Of a stretch of 64,000 bases of DNA, positions 19,308 to 28,776 are shown piece by piece. The notes under the pieces were generated by a model. The model made no database searches. It saw nothing but the letters and a program-made list of their open reading frames with translations, and was not told the DNA's origin. Origin of the DNA: Methylosinus sp. Ce-a6 (GTDB taxonomy: Bacteria > Pseudomonadota > Alphaproteobacteria > Rhizobiales > Beijerinckiaceae); NCBI RefSeq assembly GCF_009811655.1, contig NZ_BGJX01000006.1, positions 1-64,000 on the forward strand, given 5' to 3'. Numbering within the stretch: position 1 is the stretch's first letter; each line of letters opens with the position of its first letter. Both the position numbers and the translations under genes were made by a program.

Positions 19308-20105
19308 ATGGCTGTGGACGGCGTCGAGGAGGGGCTGAGCTTCATCGATCTTTCCCTCGACGGGCGCGAGCCCTGGCGCATTGCGCGCCGATGTCGCGCC
19401 ACGCGCGGGACGGGGACTGAGCGCGCCGGCGTCATGCTGCTCGGCGGCTTCAAATCCGACATGCGGGGCGCCAAGGCCGCCCATCTCGACGCCTGGGCGG
19501 AGCGAACGGGACACGCCTTCGTCCGCTTCGATTATTCCGGCCATGGCGAATCGAGCGGGCGTTTCGAAGACGGGACGATCGGCGATTGGCTCGCGCAGAG
19601 CCTCGCCGTCTTCGACGCTTCGACGCGCGGCCCGCAAATTCTGGTCGGCAGCTCCATGGGCGGCTGGCTCGCTCTGCTGCTGGCGCGCCGCCTCGCGGAA
19701 CAGGGCCGCCGATTGCGAGGCCTCGTGCTGATCGCGCCCGCGGTCGATTTCACCGAAGAGCTCATCTGGAAGAACGCCGATGACGACATTCGGCGCGCGA
19801 TTCTCGAAGATGGCGCATGGCTGCGCCCCTCGCCCTATTCGCCGGAGCCGACGCCGATCACGCGCAAGCTCATCGAGGACGGACGCGCGCATCTCCTGCT
19901 CGGCGACGTCATCCGCACCTATGCGCCCGTGCATATTTTGCAGGGAATGTGCGACGAGGACGTGCCCTACGCCCATGCGCTCCGGCTCTTGGATTGTCTC
20001 GCGGCCGATCCCGTCGTGCTGACTCTGGTGACGGAAGGCGACCATCGCCTGTCTCGCGAAGCCGACCTCGCCCATCTCACGGCTACGGTCGAGGCGCTCG
20101 GCTAG
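19308..20105 (+). CDS. Alpha/beta hydrolase (ABHD10-like esterase/thioesterase)
   Basis: A 265-residue alpha/beta hydrolase. The nucleophile elbow is GSSMGGW (around residue 108), the acid is probably in GMCDEDVPYAHA, and the histidine in TEGDHRLSRE. The FVRFDYSGHGES strand/loop is shared with ABHD10-type enzymes, which in mammals act as acyl-protein thioesterases and glucuronide esterases. GAGGGGAGA precedes the ATG. The natural substrate is unknown. The gene stands alone, divergent from the glycosyltransferase. Confidence 0.82.
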   Translation: MAVDGVEEGLSFIDLSLDGREPWRIARRCRATRGTGTERAGVMLLGGFKSDMRGAKAAHLDAWAERTGHAFVRFDYSGHGESSGRFEDGTIGDWLAQSLAVFDASTRGPQILVGSSMGGWLALLLARRLAEQGRRLRGLVLIAPAVDFTEELIWKNADDDIRRAILEDGAWLRPSPYSPEPTPITRKLIEDGRAHLLLGDVIRTYAPVHILQGMCDEDVPYAHALRLLDCLAADPVVLTLVTEGDHRLSREADLAHLTATVEALG

Positions 20106-20207
20106 AGCATGTTCCCGAAAAGTGCGAAGCGGTTTTCGGAAAAGAACATGCGAATCTAGAAAACTTTCGAGCGCATTCGGCCATGATTTGTCCGAATGCG
20201 CTCTAGT
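20104..20207. repeat. Compound palindromic repeat, Rhizobiales type
   Basis: Two adjoining palindromes lie between CTAGAGC at the left and GCTCTAG at the right, so the whole block is itself framed by inverted ends. The first (about 20108-20152) pairs GCATGTTC with GAACATGC and CCGAAAA with TTTTCGG, around GTGCGAAGCGG. The second (about 20169-20204) pairs GAGCGCATTCGG with CCGAATGCGCTC. The core CCGAAAAGTGCGAAGCGG is a recurrent intergenic palindrome in Rhizobiales genomes. It follows directly on the hydrolase stop codon, where it could form an RNA hairpin. Confidence 0.75.
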
Positions 20208-20210
20208 TGC

Positions 20211-20308
20211 CTGCGTCAATGAAAGCGAAGCTGTGCGAGCCCCATCGCGCGATCTCCCGCTTCGCGGGAGAAGGCGGGGTCTTCGGGTCTCCATTTCGAA
20301 TGACGCAG
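20211..20308. repeat. Short dispersed element with inverted ends
   Basis: The block begins CTGCGTCA (20211-20218) and ends TGACGCAG (20301-20308). A CTCCCGC/GCGGGAG hairpin lies inside. Its left part, through GCGAGCCCC, is repeated in inverse orientation at about 165-206. It contains no ORF and looks like a small non-autonomous repeat. I saw no target duplication. Confidence 0.5.
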
Positions 20309-20502
20309 ACCACCGGCCGATCTCGAGGACCGCACCGCCTGTGACGCCGCCTGTCAGAGCTCGCTCGGCGGCGCCGCGCTGATCCGGGCCGCTCGGGCCG
20401 CCGGTGTCGAGATGCTGGGCCGATCCTCGTCCCGGCGGCCTCCCGCCCGCTTCCGTCCCGCCTGCGTCTTATGTTATCGCAAGTCCCGGAGGGACCGAAC
20501 AC

Positions 20503-22488
20503 ATGACCGAATCCGCCACCCCGCGTCGCGACAAGCCCTGGCTGTTCCGCACCTACGCCGGCCATTCCACGGCGAAGGAGTCGAACCATCTCTACCGCTC
20601 CAATCTCGCCAAGGGCCAGACCGGTCTCTCCATCGCCTTCGACCTGCCGACCCAGACCGGCTATGACAGCGACCATATCCTCTCGCGCGGCGAGGTCGGC
20701 AAGGTCGGCGTGCCGGTGTCGCATCTCGGCGACATGCGCACGCTGTTCGACGGCATCCCGATCGCGGAAATGAACACGTCGATGACCATCAACGCCACCG
20801 CCGTCTGGCTGTTCGCGCTCTATATCGCCGCGGCCGACGAGCAGGGCGCGCCGCGCGCGAAGCTGCAAGGCACGACGCAGAACGACATCATCAAGGAATA
20901 TCTCTCGCGCGGCTCCTATGTGTTTCCGCCGGCGCAGTCGCTGCGGCTGACGCAGGACCTCATTCTCTTCACGACGAAGGAATGCCCGAAATTCAATCCG
21001 ATGAATGTCTGCTCCTACCATCTGCAGGAGGCCGGCGCGACACCGGCGCAGGAGCTGGCCTATGCGCTCGCGACGGCTTGCGCCATTCTCGACGGCGTGA
21101 AGACCGCGGGCCTCTCGGACAAGGATTTCGCCGAGGTGGTCGGTCGCATCTCCTTCTTCGTCAACGCCGGAATGCGCTTCGTCACCGAGCTGTGCAAGAT
21201 GCGCGCTTTCGTCGAGCTGTGGGACGAGATCACGCGCGACCGCTATGGCGTGACGGACGAGAAGTCCCGCCGCTTCCGCTATGGCGTGCAGGTGAATTCG
21301 CTCGGCCTCACCGAGCAGCAGCCGGAGAACAACGTCTATCGCATTCTGATCGAATCTCTGGCCGTCGTGCTGTCCAAGAACGCCCGCGCCCGCGCCGTGC
21401 AGCTGCCGGCGTGGAACGAGGCGCTCGGCCTGCCGCGGCCCTTCGATCAGCAATGGTCGCTGCGCATGCAGCAGATCATGGCCTATGAGACGGACCTCCT
21501 CGAATATGGCGACATTTTCGACGGCAATCCAGCGATCGCCAAGAAGGTCGCGGCGCTGAAGGAAGAGGCCGTCGCCGAGCTGAGGAAGATCGACGAGCTG
21601 GGCGGCGCCGCGGCGGCGGTCGAGATCGGCTATATGAAGTCGAAGCTCGTCGAATCCAATACCGCTCGGCTCGAGTCGATCGAGGCCGGCGAGCAGATCG
21701 TCGTCGGCGTCAATAAATTCACCGAAGGCGAGCCTTCGCCGCTCACCGCGGGCGACAATCAGATCATGGTCGTGCCCGAGCATGTCGAGGCCGAGCAGAT
21801 CGCCCGCCTGCAGGCTTGGCGCGCGCAGCGCGACGCGAAAGCCGCCCAGGCGGCGCTGGACGAGCTGGTCCGCGCCGCCAAAGAGGGCCGCAATATGGTC
21901 GAGCCCTCGATCGCCGCCGCCAAGGCCGGCGTCACGACAGGCGAATGGGGCTCGGTGCTGCGCGGCGTGTTCGGCGAATATCGCGCGCCGACCGGCGTCT
22001 CCTCCACGGCCCGCCAGGTCGGCGGCCAGTTGGACGCCGTGCGCGAGGAGGTGCAGCGCGTCTCCACCAAGATCGGGACGCGCGCCAAATTTTTGGTCGG
22101 CAAGCCCGGCCTCGACGGCCATTCCAACGGCGCCGAGCAGATCGCCGTGCGCGCCCGCGACGCCGGCTTCGAGGTGATCTACGCCGGCATTCGCTCGACG
22201 CCGGCCGAGCTGGTCGAAACGGCGCAGAAGGAAGGCGCGCATTGCGTCGGCCTCTCCATTCTGTCGGGCTCGCATGTGACGCTGGCGCATGAGGTGCTGC
22301 GGCTGATGAAAGAGCAGGGCCTCGGCAGCGTGCCGCTCGTCGTCGGCGGCATCATCCCGCCAGCGGACGAGAAGCTGCTGCGCGAGAATGGCGTGGCGGC
22401 GGTCTATACGCCGAAGAACTACGACCTCAACGCGATCATGACCGATCTCGCCCAGATCATCGAGAAGAGCGTGGAAGAGCGGGCTTGA
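20503..22488 (+). CDS. ecm: (2R)-ethylmalonyl-CoA mutase, B12-dependent
   Basis: Single-chain adenosylcobalamin mutase of 661 residues that converts ethylmalonyl-CoA to methylsuccinyl-CoA in the ethylmalonyl-CoA pathway. The N-terminal catalytic domain begins RTYAGHSTAKESNHLYRSNL and continues GLSIAFDLPTQTGYDSD. These MeaA/Ecm-type sequences separate it from methylmalonyl-CoA mutase. The C-terminal B12 domain has the lower-ligand motif GLDGHSNGAEQIAVRARD and LSILSGSH. GGAGGG stands 9 bp before the ATG at 20503; upstream in-frame starts lack this. Ccr, encoded at 39.6 kb, supplies its substrate (after epimerisation). Confidence 0.92.
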   Translation: MTESATPRRDKPWLFRTYAGHSTAKESNHLYRSNLAKGQTGLSIAFDLPTQTGYDSDHILSRGEVGKVGVPVSHLGDMRTLFDGIPIAEMNTSMTINATAVWLFALYIAAADEQGAPRAKLQGTTQNDIIKEYLSRGSYVFPPAQSLRLTQDLILFTTKECPKFNPMNVCSYHLQEAGATPAQELAYALATACAILDGVKTAGLSDKDFAEVVGRISFFVNAGMRFVTELCKMRAFVELWDEITRDRYGVTDEKSRRFRYGVQVNSLGLTEQQPENNVYRILIESLAVVLSKNARARAVQLPAWNEALGLPRPFDQQWSLRMQQIMAYETDLLEYGDIFDGNPAIAKKVAALKEEAVAELRKIDELGGAAAAVEIGYMKSKLVESNTARLESIEAGEQIVVGVNKFTEGEPSPLTAGDNQIMVVPEHVEAEQIARLQAWRAQRDAKAAQAALDELVRAAKEGRNMVEPSIAAAKAGVTTGEWGSVLRGVFGEYRAPTGVSSTARQVGGQLDAVREEVQRVSTKIGTRAKFLVGKPGLDGHSNGAEQIAVRARDAGFEVIYAGIRSTPAELVETAQKEGAHCVGLSILSGSHVTLAHEVLRLMKEQGLGSVPLVVGGIIPPADEKLLRENGVAAVYTPKNYDLNAIMTDLAQIIEKSVEERA

Positions 22489-22803
22489 GGACCCCCTCCC
22501 CGGGCCCCTCCGGCGCTCGGCGGATTCCTTCTCGCGGCGCTGAAATTCTTCGAGCGACAGCATTCGATCGGGCCCGGCGCGAACGACGACCGGCCCGGCC
22601 CCGCTGCGAGCCGGAAGGCCCAGCCGCCCCGCCCGCCTTGTCGCGCTGCGCGCCGATCCGCTCTTTGACGCCGATTTGACGCCGATCGTCGCCGGCTCGA
22701 GGTTGATCCTCGCCCATGGGTCTGAGACAAGACCGTCACCGCCGCGCGGGGGCGATTCGTATCCTCGAGGCGCGGCCCCGGAGCTCGTTTCGGAGAGCGC
22801 TTC
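22489..22803. other. Intergenic gap, no gene seen
   Basis: About 315 bp between ecm and uppP. It starts with a CCCTCCCCGGGCCCCTCC pyrimidine-rich run directly after the ecm stop. Reading frames crossing it are arginine/proline-rich shadows. A GC-only hairpin without a T-tract could form at the start. I see no promoter that I would defend for uppP. Confidence 0.4.
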
Positions 22804-23676
22804 ATGGCCTTGGCTTGCACTTCAGGTCTCGACACCGGATTCGTCGAACTCGGCTATGCGAAAGTGGCGGCGCTCGGCGTCGTTCAAGGCATTACCGAGC
22901 TGCTGCCGATTTCCTCCACCGCCCATATGCGCATCGTGCCCGCCCTGCTCGGCTGGAAGGATCCAGGCTCGGCCTTCTCGGCCGCGATGCAGCTCGCCGC
23001 GCTCGCCGCCGTCGTCAGCTATTTCTGGAAGGACATTCGCGATCTCGCCTTCGGCTCCGTTCGAGCCCTTCGAAAACGCGACTTCGCCGACTGGTATTTC
23101 CGTTTCGTCGTCTGGATCGCTCTCGCCACCATTCCCATCGGCCTCGCCGGAATCGCGCTCTCGGGCGTGCTCAACGCCTGCGGCTCGCCGCTGCGCTCGC
23201 TGCCGGTCATCGGCATTTCCTGCATCGTGATGGCGGCGCTGCTCGCCATCGCCGAGCTCTATTGCAACCACTCCCGCACGCTGGACCATGTGAATCTGAA
23301 GGACGCGCTGGTCGTCGGCTTCGCGCAGGTCGGCGCGCTGGTGCCGGGCGTGTCGCGCTCCGGCTCCACCTTGACCGCGGCATTGTTCTTGGACCTCAAG
23401 CGCGAGCAGGCGGCGCAATTCTCCTTCCTGCTCGGTCTCCCCGCGATCACCCTCGCCGGCCTCAAAGAGCTCTACGAGCTGCACAAGGCCCATCTCGACG
23501 CCCATGGCTGGTCGGTGCTGGCCGTCGGCCTCGTCGTCGCCTCCATTTCGGCCTTCGCCGCCATTTGGGGATTGATGCGCTTTCTGGAGCGCTTCTCGAC
23601 CTGGCCCTTCGTCGCTTATCGCGCCTTCATCGGCGTGGTTCTGCTCGCCTGCGCGACCACCGGCCTATTGTCCTGA
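22804..23676 (+). CDS. uppP: Undecaprenyl-diphosphatase
   Basis: Membrane phosphatase (BacA/UppP family, 290 residues) that recycles undecaprenyl diphosphate for peptidoglycan and surface polysaccharide synthesis. The two family motifs are GVVQGITELLPISSTAHM near residues 25-45 and VPGVSRSGSTLTAALFLDL near 180-200. Both contribute to the active site. Around eight hydrophobic spans are visible. The short N-terminal extension is slightly unusual but the start is the first ATG. Confidence 0.93.
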   Translation: MALACTSGLDTGFVELGYAKVAALGVVQGITELLPISSTAHMRIVPALLGWKDPGSAFSAAMQLAALAAVVSYFWKDIRDLAFGSVRALRKRDFADWYFRFVVWIALATIPIGLAGIALSGVLNACGSPLRSLPVIGISCIVMAALLAIAELYCNHSRTLDHVNLKDALVVGFAQVGALVPGVSRSGSTLTAALFLDLKREQAAQFSFLLGLPAITLAGLKELYELHKAHLDAHGWSVLAVGLVVASISAFAAIWGLMRFLERFSTWPFVAYRAFIGVVLLACATTGLLS

Positions 23677-23793
23677 CGCCGAAGGGGACGGGCGCCGATC
23701 CCGCCGTTTCGACGTCGCGATCTTTTATTTTTGTTCGCTTTGTCGGCGCCCGGCTCTTGCCCAAACCGGCCCTCGGGACCTAACATCGGGGCC

Positions 23794-24315
23794 ATGGTCG
23801 AGACCGCCACCCTCATTCGCCATGCCGGACCCGGCGACGCCGAGGCGATCACCCGCGTGCATGACGCCTCCTGGCGGGACGCCTATCGCGGCGTCATTCC
23901 CGGCGGCGAGCTCGAGCGGATGATCGCCCGTCGCGGGCCGCAATGGTGGGCGCGGGCGATCGTGCGCGGCAGCGGCATTCTCGTGCTGGAATTCGGCCGG
24001 GAAGTCGTCGGCTATGTCACCTATGGACGCAATCGCGTCCCCTCCATGCCCTATTCGGGCGAGATCTTCGAAATCTACCTCCTGCCCGAATATCAGGGCG
24101 TCGGTTTCGGACGGCGGCTGTTCAACGCGGCCCGTCAGGAGCTCGCCGAGCACGGCTATCTCTCCACCGTGGTCTGGGCGCTCGCCGACAATGACAAGGC
24201 GCTCGCCTTCTATCGCCGGCTCGGCGGCCTGACCATACGCCGCGCGGAGGAGCGCTTCGGCGACGACATGCTGACGCGCGTCGCCTTCGGATTCGTCTCC
24301 GCGCCCGTCCGCTGA
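23794..24315 (+). CDS. GNAT family N-acetyltransferase
   Basis: A 173-residue GNAT protein. The acetyl-CoA site is IYLLPEYQGVGFGRRLFNAA (motif A), followed by WALADNDKALAFYRRLGG (motif B). The start at MVETATLI fits the usual N terminus; an upstream ATG in frame adds a proline-rich stretch. The substrate is unknown. It lies 26 bp before ppa on the same strand and may be co-transcribed with it. Confidence 0.85.
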   Translation: MVETATLIRHAGPGDAEAITRVHDASWRDAYRGVIPGGELERMIARRGPQWWARAIVRGSGILVLEFGREVVGYVTYGRNRVPSMPYSGEIFEIYLLPEYQGVGFGRRLFNAARQELAEHGYLSTVVWALADNDKALAFYRRLGGLTIRRAEERFGDDMLTRVAFGFVSAPVR

Positions 24316-24341
24316 ATTTTCCCCACCCCAGGAGTTGCTAA

Positions 24342-24875
24342 ATGCGTCTCGACGCCATTGAAATCGGCGCGAATCCTCCATTCGAAGTCAATGTCGTGAT
24401 CGAAGTGCCGCTCGGCGGCGAGCCGATCAAATACGAATTGGACAAGGCCTCCGGAACGCTCGTCGTCGACCGCTTCCTCTACACGTCGATGCGCTATCCC
24501 GGCAATTACGGCTTCATTCCGCATACTCTGTCGGAGGACGGCGACCCTTGCGACGTGCTGGTCGCCAATACGCGGCCGATCGCTCCGGGCGCGCTCATCG
24601 CCGTGCGCCCGATCGGCGTGCTCTATATGCGCGACGAGGCCGGCGGCGACGAGAAGATCATCGCCGTGCCGGCCCCCAAGCTGACCAAGCGCTACGACAA
24701 GGTGCAGAACTACACCGATCTGCCGGACATCACGACACGGCAGATCGAGCATTTTTTCGCCCATTACAAGGATCTCGAGCCTGGCAAATGGGTCGAGGCG
24801 GCCGGCTGGGGCGACGCCGAAGCGGCGCGCAAGATCATTACCGAGTCGATCGCGCGGGCGAAAAGTGAAAAGTGA
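24342..24875 (+). CDS. ppa: Inorganic pyrophosphatase
   Basis: Family I soluble pyrophosphatase of 177 residues that hydrolyses PPi to drive biosynthesis. The signature [10 protein letters not shown] carries the metal-binding aspartates. [14 protein letters not shown] and [14 protein letters not shown] are the conserved neighbours, and [14 protein letters not shown] lies in the C-terminal half. AGGAG stands 8 bp upstream. The C terminus runs into a repetitive hairpin region. Confidence 0.96.
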   Translation: MRLDAIEIGANPPFEVNVVIEVPLGGEPIKYELDKASGTLVVDRFLYTSMRYPGNYGFIPHTLSEDGDPCDVLVANTRPIAPGALIAVRPIGVLYMRDEAGGDEKIIAVPAPKLTKRYDKVQNYTDLPDITTRQIEHFFAHYKDLEPGKWVEAAGWGDAEAARKIITESIARAKSEK

Positions 24876-24933
24876 GATAGTCAGTGGTGAGATAGTGAGT
24901 CGGGTCGAGAACTACTCACTACTCACTACTCAC
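24876..24933. terminator. Repetitive hairpin between convergent ppa and DUF1636 gene
   Basis: On the left, GTGAGATAGT appears twice (with one change), ending GTGAGT. On the right, ACTACTC is repeated three times followed by ACTCACC. The two halves are complementary in large part and could fold into a long imperfect hairpin. The setting between two convergent stop codons fits a bidirectional terminator; simple repeat expansion is an equally good explanation. Confidence 0.45.
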
Positions 24934-25305
24934 TCACCCCTTCGGCGCCGGCGGCGTGCGCGACACGACGCCCTTGCGCATGGCTTCGGGCCGATCCTTC
25001 TTCGGCACGAGGCCGGTTTCCGAAGCCGTGTAGCGCCTGGCCGATTCGACGAGATCCTCCACGTCGGCGGCGTTGTCGAAATCGCCGAGCACATAGGTCC
25101 ATTTGCCGCGCGCCGCCAAGGCCACGGTGCAGGGCCGTGAGCAGACGCCGAGACATTCCACCGATTCGGCCGAGACGATCGCGCGATCGTCCGGCGTCAG
25201 TCGCGCATCGAAAGCCTCGAGCAGCGCCTGCCCCGGACGGACCTCCGGATCGTCCTTGCTGCGGCACACGGTGCAGACATAGACCGTCGTTTCCGGCTGG
25301 CTCAA
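24934..25305 (-). CDS. DUF1636 family ferredoxin-like metal-binding protein
   Basis: A small protein of 123 residues in the DUF1636 family, which has a thioredoxin-like ferredoxin layout. The cysteines are CTVCRSKDDPE near the N terminus and CLGVCSRPC about 40 residues later, as in [2Fe-2S] thioredoxin-like proteins. I chose a TTG start at 25305 because AAGGAGG lies 4 bp before it. An ATG at 25347 would overlap the upstream gene. Function is unknown; family members often lie near metal or cobalamin genes, but none adjoins here. Confidence 0.75.
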   Translation of the reverse strand: MSQPETTVYVCTVCRSKDDPEVRPGQALLEAFDARLTPDDRAIVSAESVECLGVCSRPCTVALAARGKWTYVLGDFDNAADVEDLVESARRYTASETGLVPKKDRPEAMRKGVVSRTPPAPKG

Positions 25306-25322
25306 CCGACCTCCTTCGCCGC

Positions 25323-25808
25323 TCACTTCGGCGGCTCGTATTTGCATTGCGCCCCGCCGCCGGCCTTTTGCGCGATCTCGCCCGGATCGACGACGCAGTC
25401 GAGAGCCGAGACTGCAGCATAAATCGTTCCGGCGGCGCCGTCCGGCGGCACGCCGACCTCGAGCAGCGTCGCATAGAGCTCGTGAGCGAGGCGGCCGGCG
25501 AGCTGGACCTTCTTCTCGCCGAAGGTCAATTCGCATGCGTGCTGCGTGATGTCCACATTGCTCGAGCGACAGCTGATCGCGTCGGCCGTCACGGTGATCG
25601 TCTTGCCCTTGGGAAAAGCGATTTTCGCATGGCCGTCGGCGAGCTTGGCGAGCGCCGCCTTCTCGGCCCGCGCGACCGTCGGCGAATTTTTGCCGACGAG
25701 CGCGGCGAGCGACAACGCCCCGCTTCCATCCGTCGTCGCGGCGGCGGCCTGCGCCACGCCATGGGCCACGAGAAAGAAAAATCCCGTCGAAAAAAATATC
25801 GGTCTCAT
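25323..25808 (-). CDS. Hypothetical exported protein
   Basis: A 161-residue protein not recognised as any family. An N-terminal signal peptide is clear: RPIFFSTGFFFLVAHGVAQA, with cleavage likely after AQA. The mature part has four cysteines, in SCRSS, HACEL, LDCVV and AQCKY, suggesting two disulfides in the periplasm. GGAGGA lies 7 bp before the ATG at 25808. It ends 18 bp before the DUF1636 start, so the two are probably co-transcribed. Confidence 0.65.
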   Translation of the reverse strand: MRPIFFSTGFFFLVAHGVAQAAAATTDGSGALSLAALVGKNSPTVARAEKAALAKLADGHAKIAFPKGKTITVTADAISCRSSNVDITQHACELTFGEKKVQLAGRLAHELYATLLEVGVPPDGAAGTIYAAVSALDCVVDPGEIAQKAGGGAQCKYEPPK

Positions 25809-25891
25809 GTGCAATTCCTCCAGCTCGCCGCGTTACGCGCGAGCGGCAAAGAATCGCGTCATGGGGGGCCGAAATTAAGGCGCTGAGCCTC

Positions 25892-26686
25892 TCAGGCGAG
25901 CGCGCCGCGGCTCTCGAGCAGGACGCGGCGCCCGGAAGGCAGAGTGGGCTCCCGCTCGCCGCCGCAGCATTCGTTGGAGAGCCGAGCGACATTCTCGATC
26001 GAGACGTCGCGCATCTCCGTGCGCACGCCGATCTCGCGCAGCTTGGCGAAAGCGCGCGACAATGTCTCCTGCTTCACGCCGAGCCGCGCAGCGATGAGCC
26101 GCTTGTCATAGGGCAGCCGAATGCAGCACGACTCGACATCGGGCGGGCACAGCGACAGCAGGAAACGCGCGAGCCGCTGCTCGGCCGTCTGCCCCTTGAG
26201 CGATTCGATCTCGCCGATGAGGCTGCTCACCTTGCGCGCCGCCTCTTCGATCACCGCCGCCGCGAAGGCGGGAGATTCGCGCAGCATGTAACGAAATCGC
26301 GGCGCGGACAGCTTCATCACCTGCGCAAGTCCGACCGCTTCCGCGCCGACGCGATAGGTCTCGCCGTCGGGCGTCAACGCTTCGTAGAGGCTCTCGCCGA
26401 CATTGCAGATATTGATGAGAGTTTCGTCTCCGCAGGAGGCGGTGCGCGTCAGCTTCACGAATCCGTCGAGCACGATCGCCACATAGAGCGCGCGATCGCC
26501 TTGGCGAAAAATCGTCTGTCCATCTTCGAATTGTTCTAATTTCGCGTCGCGCGTGAGCCGCTGCAGCGACTGCGCATCGACAGTCGCGAACATCGGCACG
26601 TCCCGAAGAGACGGCGGCTCCGGCATCAGCGCGCTCCCGCGGTCGCCGACGATTTTTAGCGCAAATTCGGCCCGTTCGTCGGTCAT
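25892..26686 (-). CDS. Crp/Fnr family transcriptional regulator
   Basis: About 264 residues. The N-terminal cyclic-nucleotide-binding fold shows FEDGQTIFRQGDRALYVAIVLDGFVKLTR. The C-terminal winged helix shows YDKRLIAARLGVKQETLSRAFAKLRE, the DNA recognition helix of the family. No N-terminal CxxC-type cluster as in FNR is seen; several cysteines near the C terminus (SCC, ECC) are unusual. The start is uncertain: ATG at 26686 gives the normal N terminus but has no strong ribosome site, and the frame is open to 26785. The sensed signal is unknown. Confidence 0.85.
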   Translation of the reverse strand: MTDERAEFALKIVGDRGSALMPEPPSLRDVPMFATVDAQSLQRLTRDAKLEQFEDGQTIFRQGDRALYVAIVLDGFVKLTRTASCGDETLINICNVGESLYEALTPDGETYRVGAEAVGLAQVMKLSAPRFRYMLRESPAFAAAVIEEAARKVSSLIGEIESLKGQTAEQRLARFLLSLCPPDVESCCIRLPYDKRLIAARLGVKQETLSRAFAKLREIGVRTEMRDVSIENVARLSNECCGGEREPTLPSGRRVLLESRGALA

Positions 26687-26893
26687 TGCCGCCAGTCTAT
26701 CGCGAAGGCCTGCGAGGGGAAAGCCGCCGCCTCTGGACAGGAGGTCGCACGACGCCGGCGCGGGAGCCGGCAAAAAACGGGTCATCCTTGAATTTCTGTC
26801 GTTTTCGCGATTTGCGCGGCTCTGCGGCGGAACATGCGCGTACTGTGTCTCGGCGATATTACGCAGACGCCGAGCGCCGCCGATTTCAAGCGC

Positions 26894-27574
26894 CTAAGTA
26901 TTTTTCGCAGTCGACGGCGATATTTTTTTCGGCGCGTCGCGCTCGAGCAGGAAGATCGCCTGCGCGCCGAGCAAATTCCACACCCACCAGGGCGCGTTCA
27001 CGCGGATCGGCGCGCCGGAATGATCGAGCGCGACGCCGCGCTCTATATGCGCCCCGAGCTCCTCGACGAGATCGACGAAATCCCTGATCGTGCAGAGATG
27101 TATGTTGGGCGTTTCGTACCAGGCATGGGCGAGCGTCGTCGTCTGCGGCATGCGTCCCTTCGCGAGCAGCGACAGGCGCACTTTCCAATGGCCGAAATTG
27201 GGGAAGGACACGATCGCCCGCCGGCCGATTCGCAGCATGTCGACGAGCACCTGCCGCGGATGATGCGTCGCCTGCAGCGTCTGCGAGAGAATGACATAAT
27301 CGAAGCCGTCGGTCGGATAATCGGCGAGATCGGTGTCGGCGTCGCCCTGAATGACCGACAAGCCCTTGGCGACGCAGTCGTTGACGCCGCGCTGCGACAA
27401 TTCCACGCCGCGCCCGTCGACGCTTTTCGTCTCGGCCAGCAATTGCAGCAGCGCGCCGTCGCCGCAGCCCACGTCGAGCACGCGGCTGCCCGGCGCGACC
27501 ATGGCGGCGACGGCGGCGAGATCGAGGCGGACGGGGCGACTTTGGCCGCTCCGCGGAAAGGACGGGGCGTTCAT
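26894..27574 (-). CDS. metW: Methionine biosynthesis protein MetW
   Basis: A 226-residue class I methyltransferase-fold protein of the MetW family. The SAM-type motif is [15 protein letters not shown], followed by [20 protein letters not shown] and the family-specific [12 protein letters not shown] and [15 protein letters not shown]-like segment (here [14 protein letters not shown]). MetW acts with MetX in homoserine acylation in proteobacteria. Its ATG overlaps the metX stop by 4 bp. Confidence 0.93.
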   Translation of the reverse strand: MNAPSFPRSGQSRPVRLDLAAVAAMVAPGSRVLDVGCGDGALLQLLAETKSVDGRGVELSQRGVNDCVAKGLSVIQGDADTDLADYPTDGFDYVILSQTLQATHHPRQVLVDMLRIGRRAIVSFPNFGHWKVRLSLLAKGRMPQTTTLAHAWYETPNIHLCTIRDFVDLVEELGAHIERGVALDHSGAPIRVNAPWWVWNLLGAQAIFLLERDAPKKISPSTAKNT

Positions 27575-28764
27575 TTCGCTCGAGTCTCCGAAGCCCGCGG
27601 CAGGCCGCGCGCCGTCGCGGCGGCCTCGAGAAAGCCGCGCGTCGTCGCGATGAAGTCCGGCTCATAGACGAGAAAAGCGTCATGGCCCTTGTCGCTGTCG
27701 ATCTCGACGAAGGAGACCGAGGCGCCGCTGGCGTTGAGCGCATGCACGATGGCGCGCGAGGCCGAGGTCGGATAGAGCCAGTCGGAATTGAAGGAGACCA
27801 CGCAATAGCGCGTCTTGGCGCCCTTGAACGCCTGCGCCAGCGAGCCGCCGTAATCGGCCGCGAGATCGAAATAATCGCAGGCGCGCGTGACATAGAGATA
27901 GGAATTGGCGTCGAAGCGATCGACGAAGGCCATGCCCTGATAGCGCAGATAATTCTCGATCTGGAAATCCGCGTCGAAGGAGAAGGTCGGCGCCGCGCGA
28001 TCCTGCAGCTTGCGGCCGAATTTGCGTTGCAGCGCCGGCTCCGAGAGATAGGTGATATGCGCCGCCATGCGCGCGACGGCGAGGCCCTTTTCCGGCCGCA
28101 CGCCGAATTCCAGATAACGCCCGCCGCGCCAGTCGGGGTCAGCCATCACCGCCTGCCGGCCGACCTCGTGAAAGGCGATGTTCTGCGAGGAATGTTTGGG
28201 CGCCGTCGCGATGGGCATGGCTGAAAAGACGCGCTCCGGATAGCTCGCCGCCCATTGCAGCACCTGCATTCCGCCCATGGAGCCGCCGGCGACGCAGAAG
28301 AGCTGGTCGACGCCCAAATGATCGATCAGCATCGCCTGGGCGCGCACCATGTCGCGAATGGTCACGACCGGAAAACCGAGCCCATAGGCCTGGCCGGTCG
28401 CCGGATTGATCGAGGACGGTCCGGAGGTGCCGAGGCAGCCGCCGACGACATTGGAGCAGACGATGAAAAAACGCTCCGTGTCGAAGGGCTTGCCGGGGCC
28501 GACCATCACATCCCACCAGCCGGGCTTGCCGGTCAGCGGATGCATATTGGCGGCGTGCTGATCGCCGGTCAGCGCATGGCACAGCAAAATGGCGTTGGAA
28601 CGCTCGGCGTTCAATTCGCCATAGGTCTGATAGGCGATCGTCAGCGGCGTGACGCAGCCGCCGCCATCGGTGATGAGCGGCCGGTCCACGGGGAACTCGA
28701 CGATGCGCCCATTGAGCGCGTCCGAAGAGGACAGCGTCTCTATGGCGGGAAGCGCATTGGCCAA
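27571..28764 (-). CDS. metX: Homoserine O-acyltransferase MetX
   Basis: Alpha/beta-hydrolase-fold homoserine O-acyltransferase of 397 residues, the first committed step of methionine synthesis. The nucleophile elbow is [14 protein letters not shown], preceded by the substrate region [11 protein letters not shown]. The catalytic Asp/His pair lies near NSDWLYPT and DKGHDAFL. The start is TTG at 28764: AGGAG lies 9-10 bp before it and no in-frame ATG is near. Translation is coupled to metW. Annotation usually says acetyltransferase; succinyl specificity cannot be excluded by eye. Confidence 0.93.
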   Translation of the reverse strand: MANALPAIETLSSSDALNGRIVEFPVDRPLITDGGGCVTPLTIAYQTYGELNAERSNAILLCHALTGDQHAANMHPLTGKPGWWDVMVGPGKPFDTERFFIVCSNVVGGCLGTSGPSSINPATGQAYGLGFPVVTIRDMVRAQAMLIDHLGVDQLFCVAGGSMGGMQVLQWAASYPERVFSAMPIATAPKHSSQNIAFHEVGRQAVMADPDWRGGRYLEFGVRPEKGLAVARMAAHITYLSEPALQRKFGRKLQDRAAPTFSFDADFQIENYLRYQGMAFVDRFDANSYLYVTRACDYFDLAADYGGSLAQAFKGAKTRYCVVSFNSDWLYPTSASRAIVHALNASGASVSFVEIDSDKGHDAFLVYEPDFIATTRGFLEAAATARGLPRASETRAK

Positions 28765-28776
28765 ATTCTTCTCTCC

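Noticed and set aside
17919-20294. A single 791-codon protein including the glycosyltransferase
   Set aside because: The first half is the antisense of the alpha/beta hydrolase and repeat region; the family N terminus begins at 19127.
24876-24933. CRISPR-like array from the repeated ACTACTC units
   Set aside because: Units are 7 bp with no spacers; it is a simple repeat and hairpin between convergent genes.
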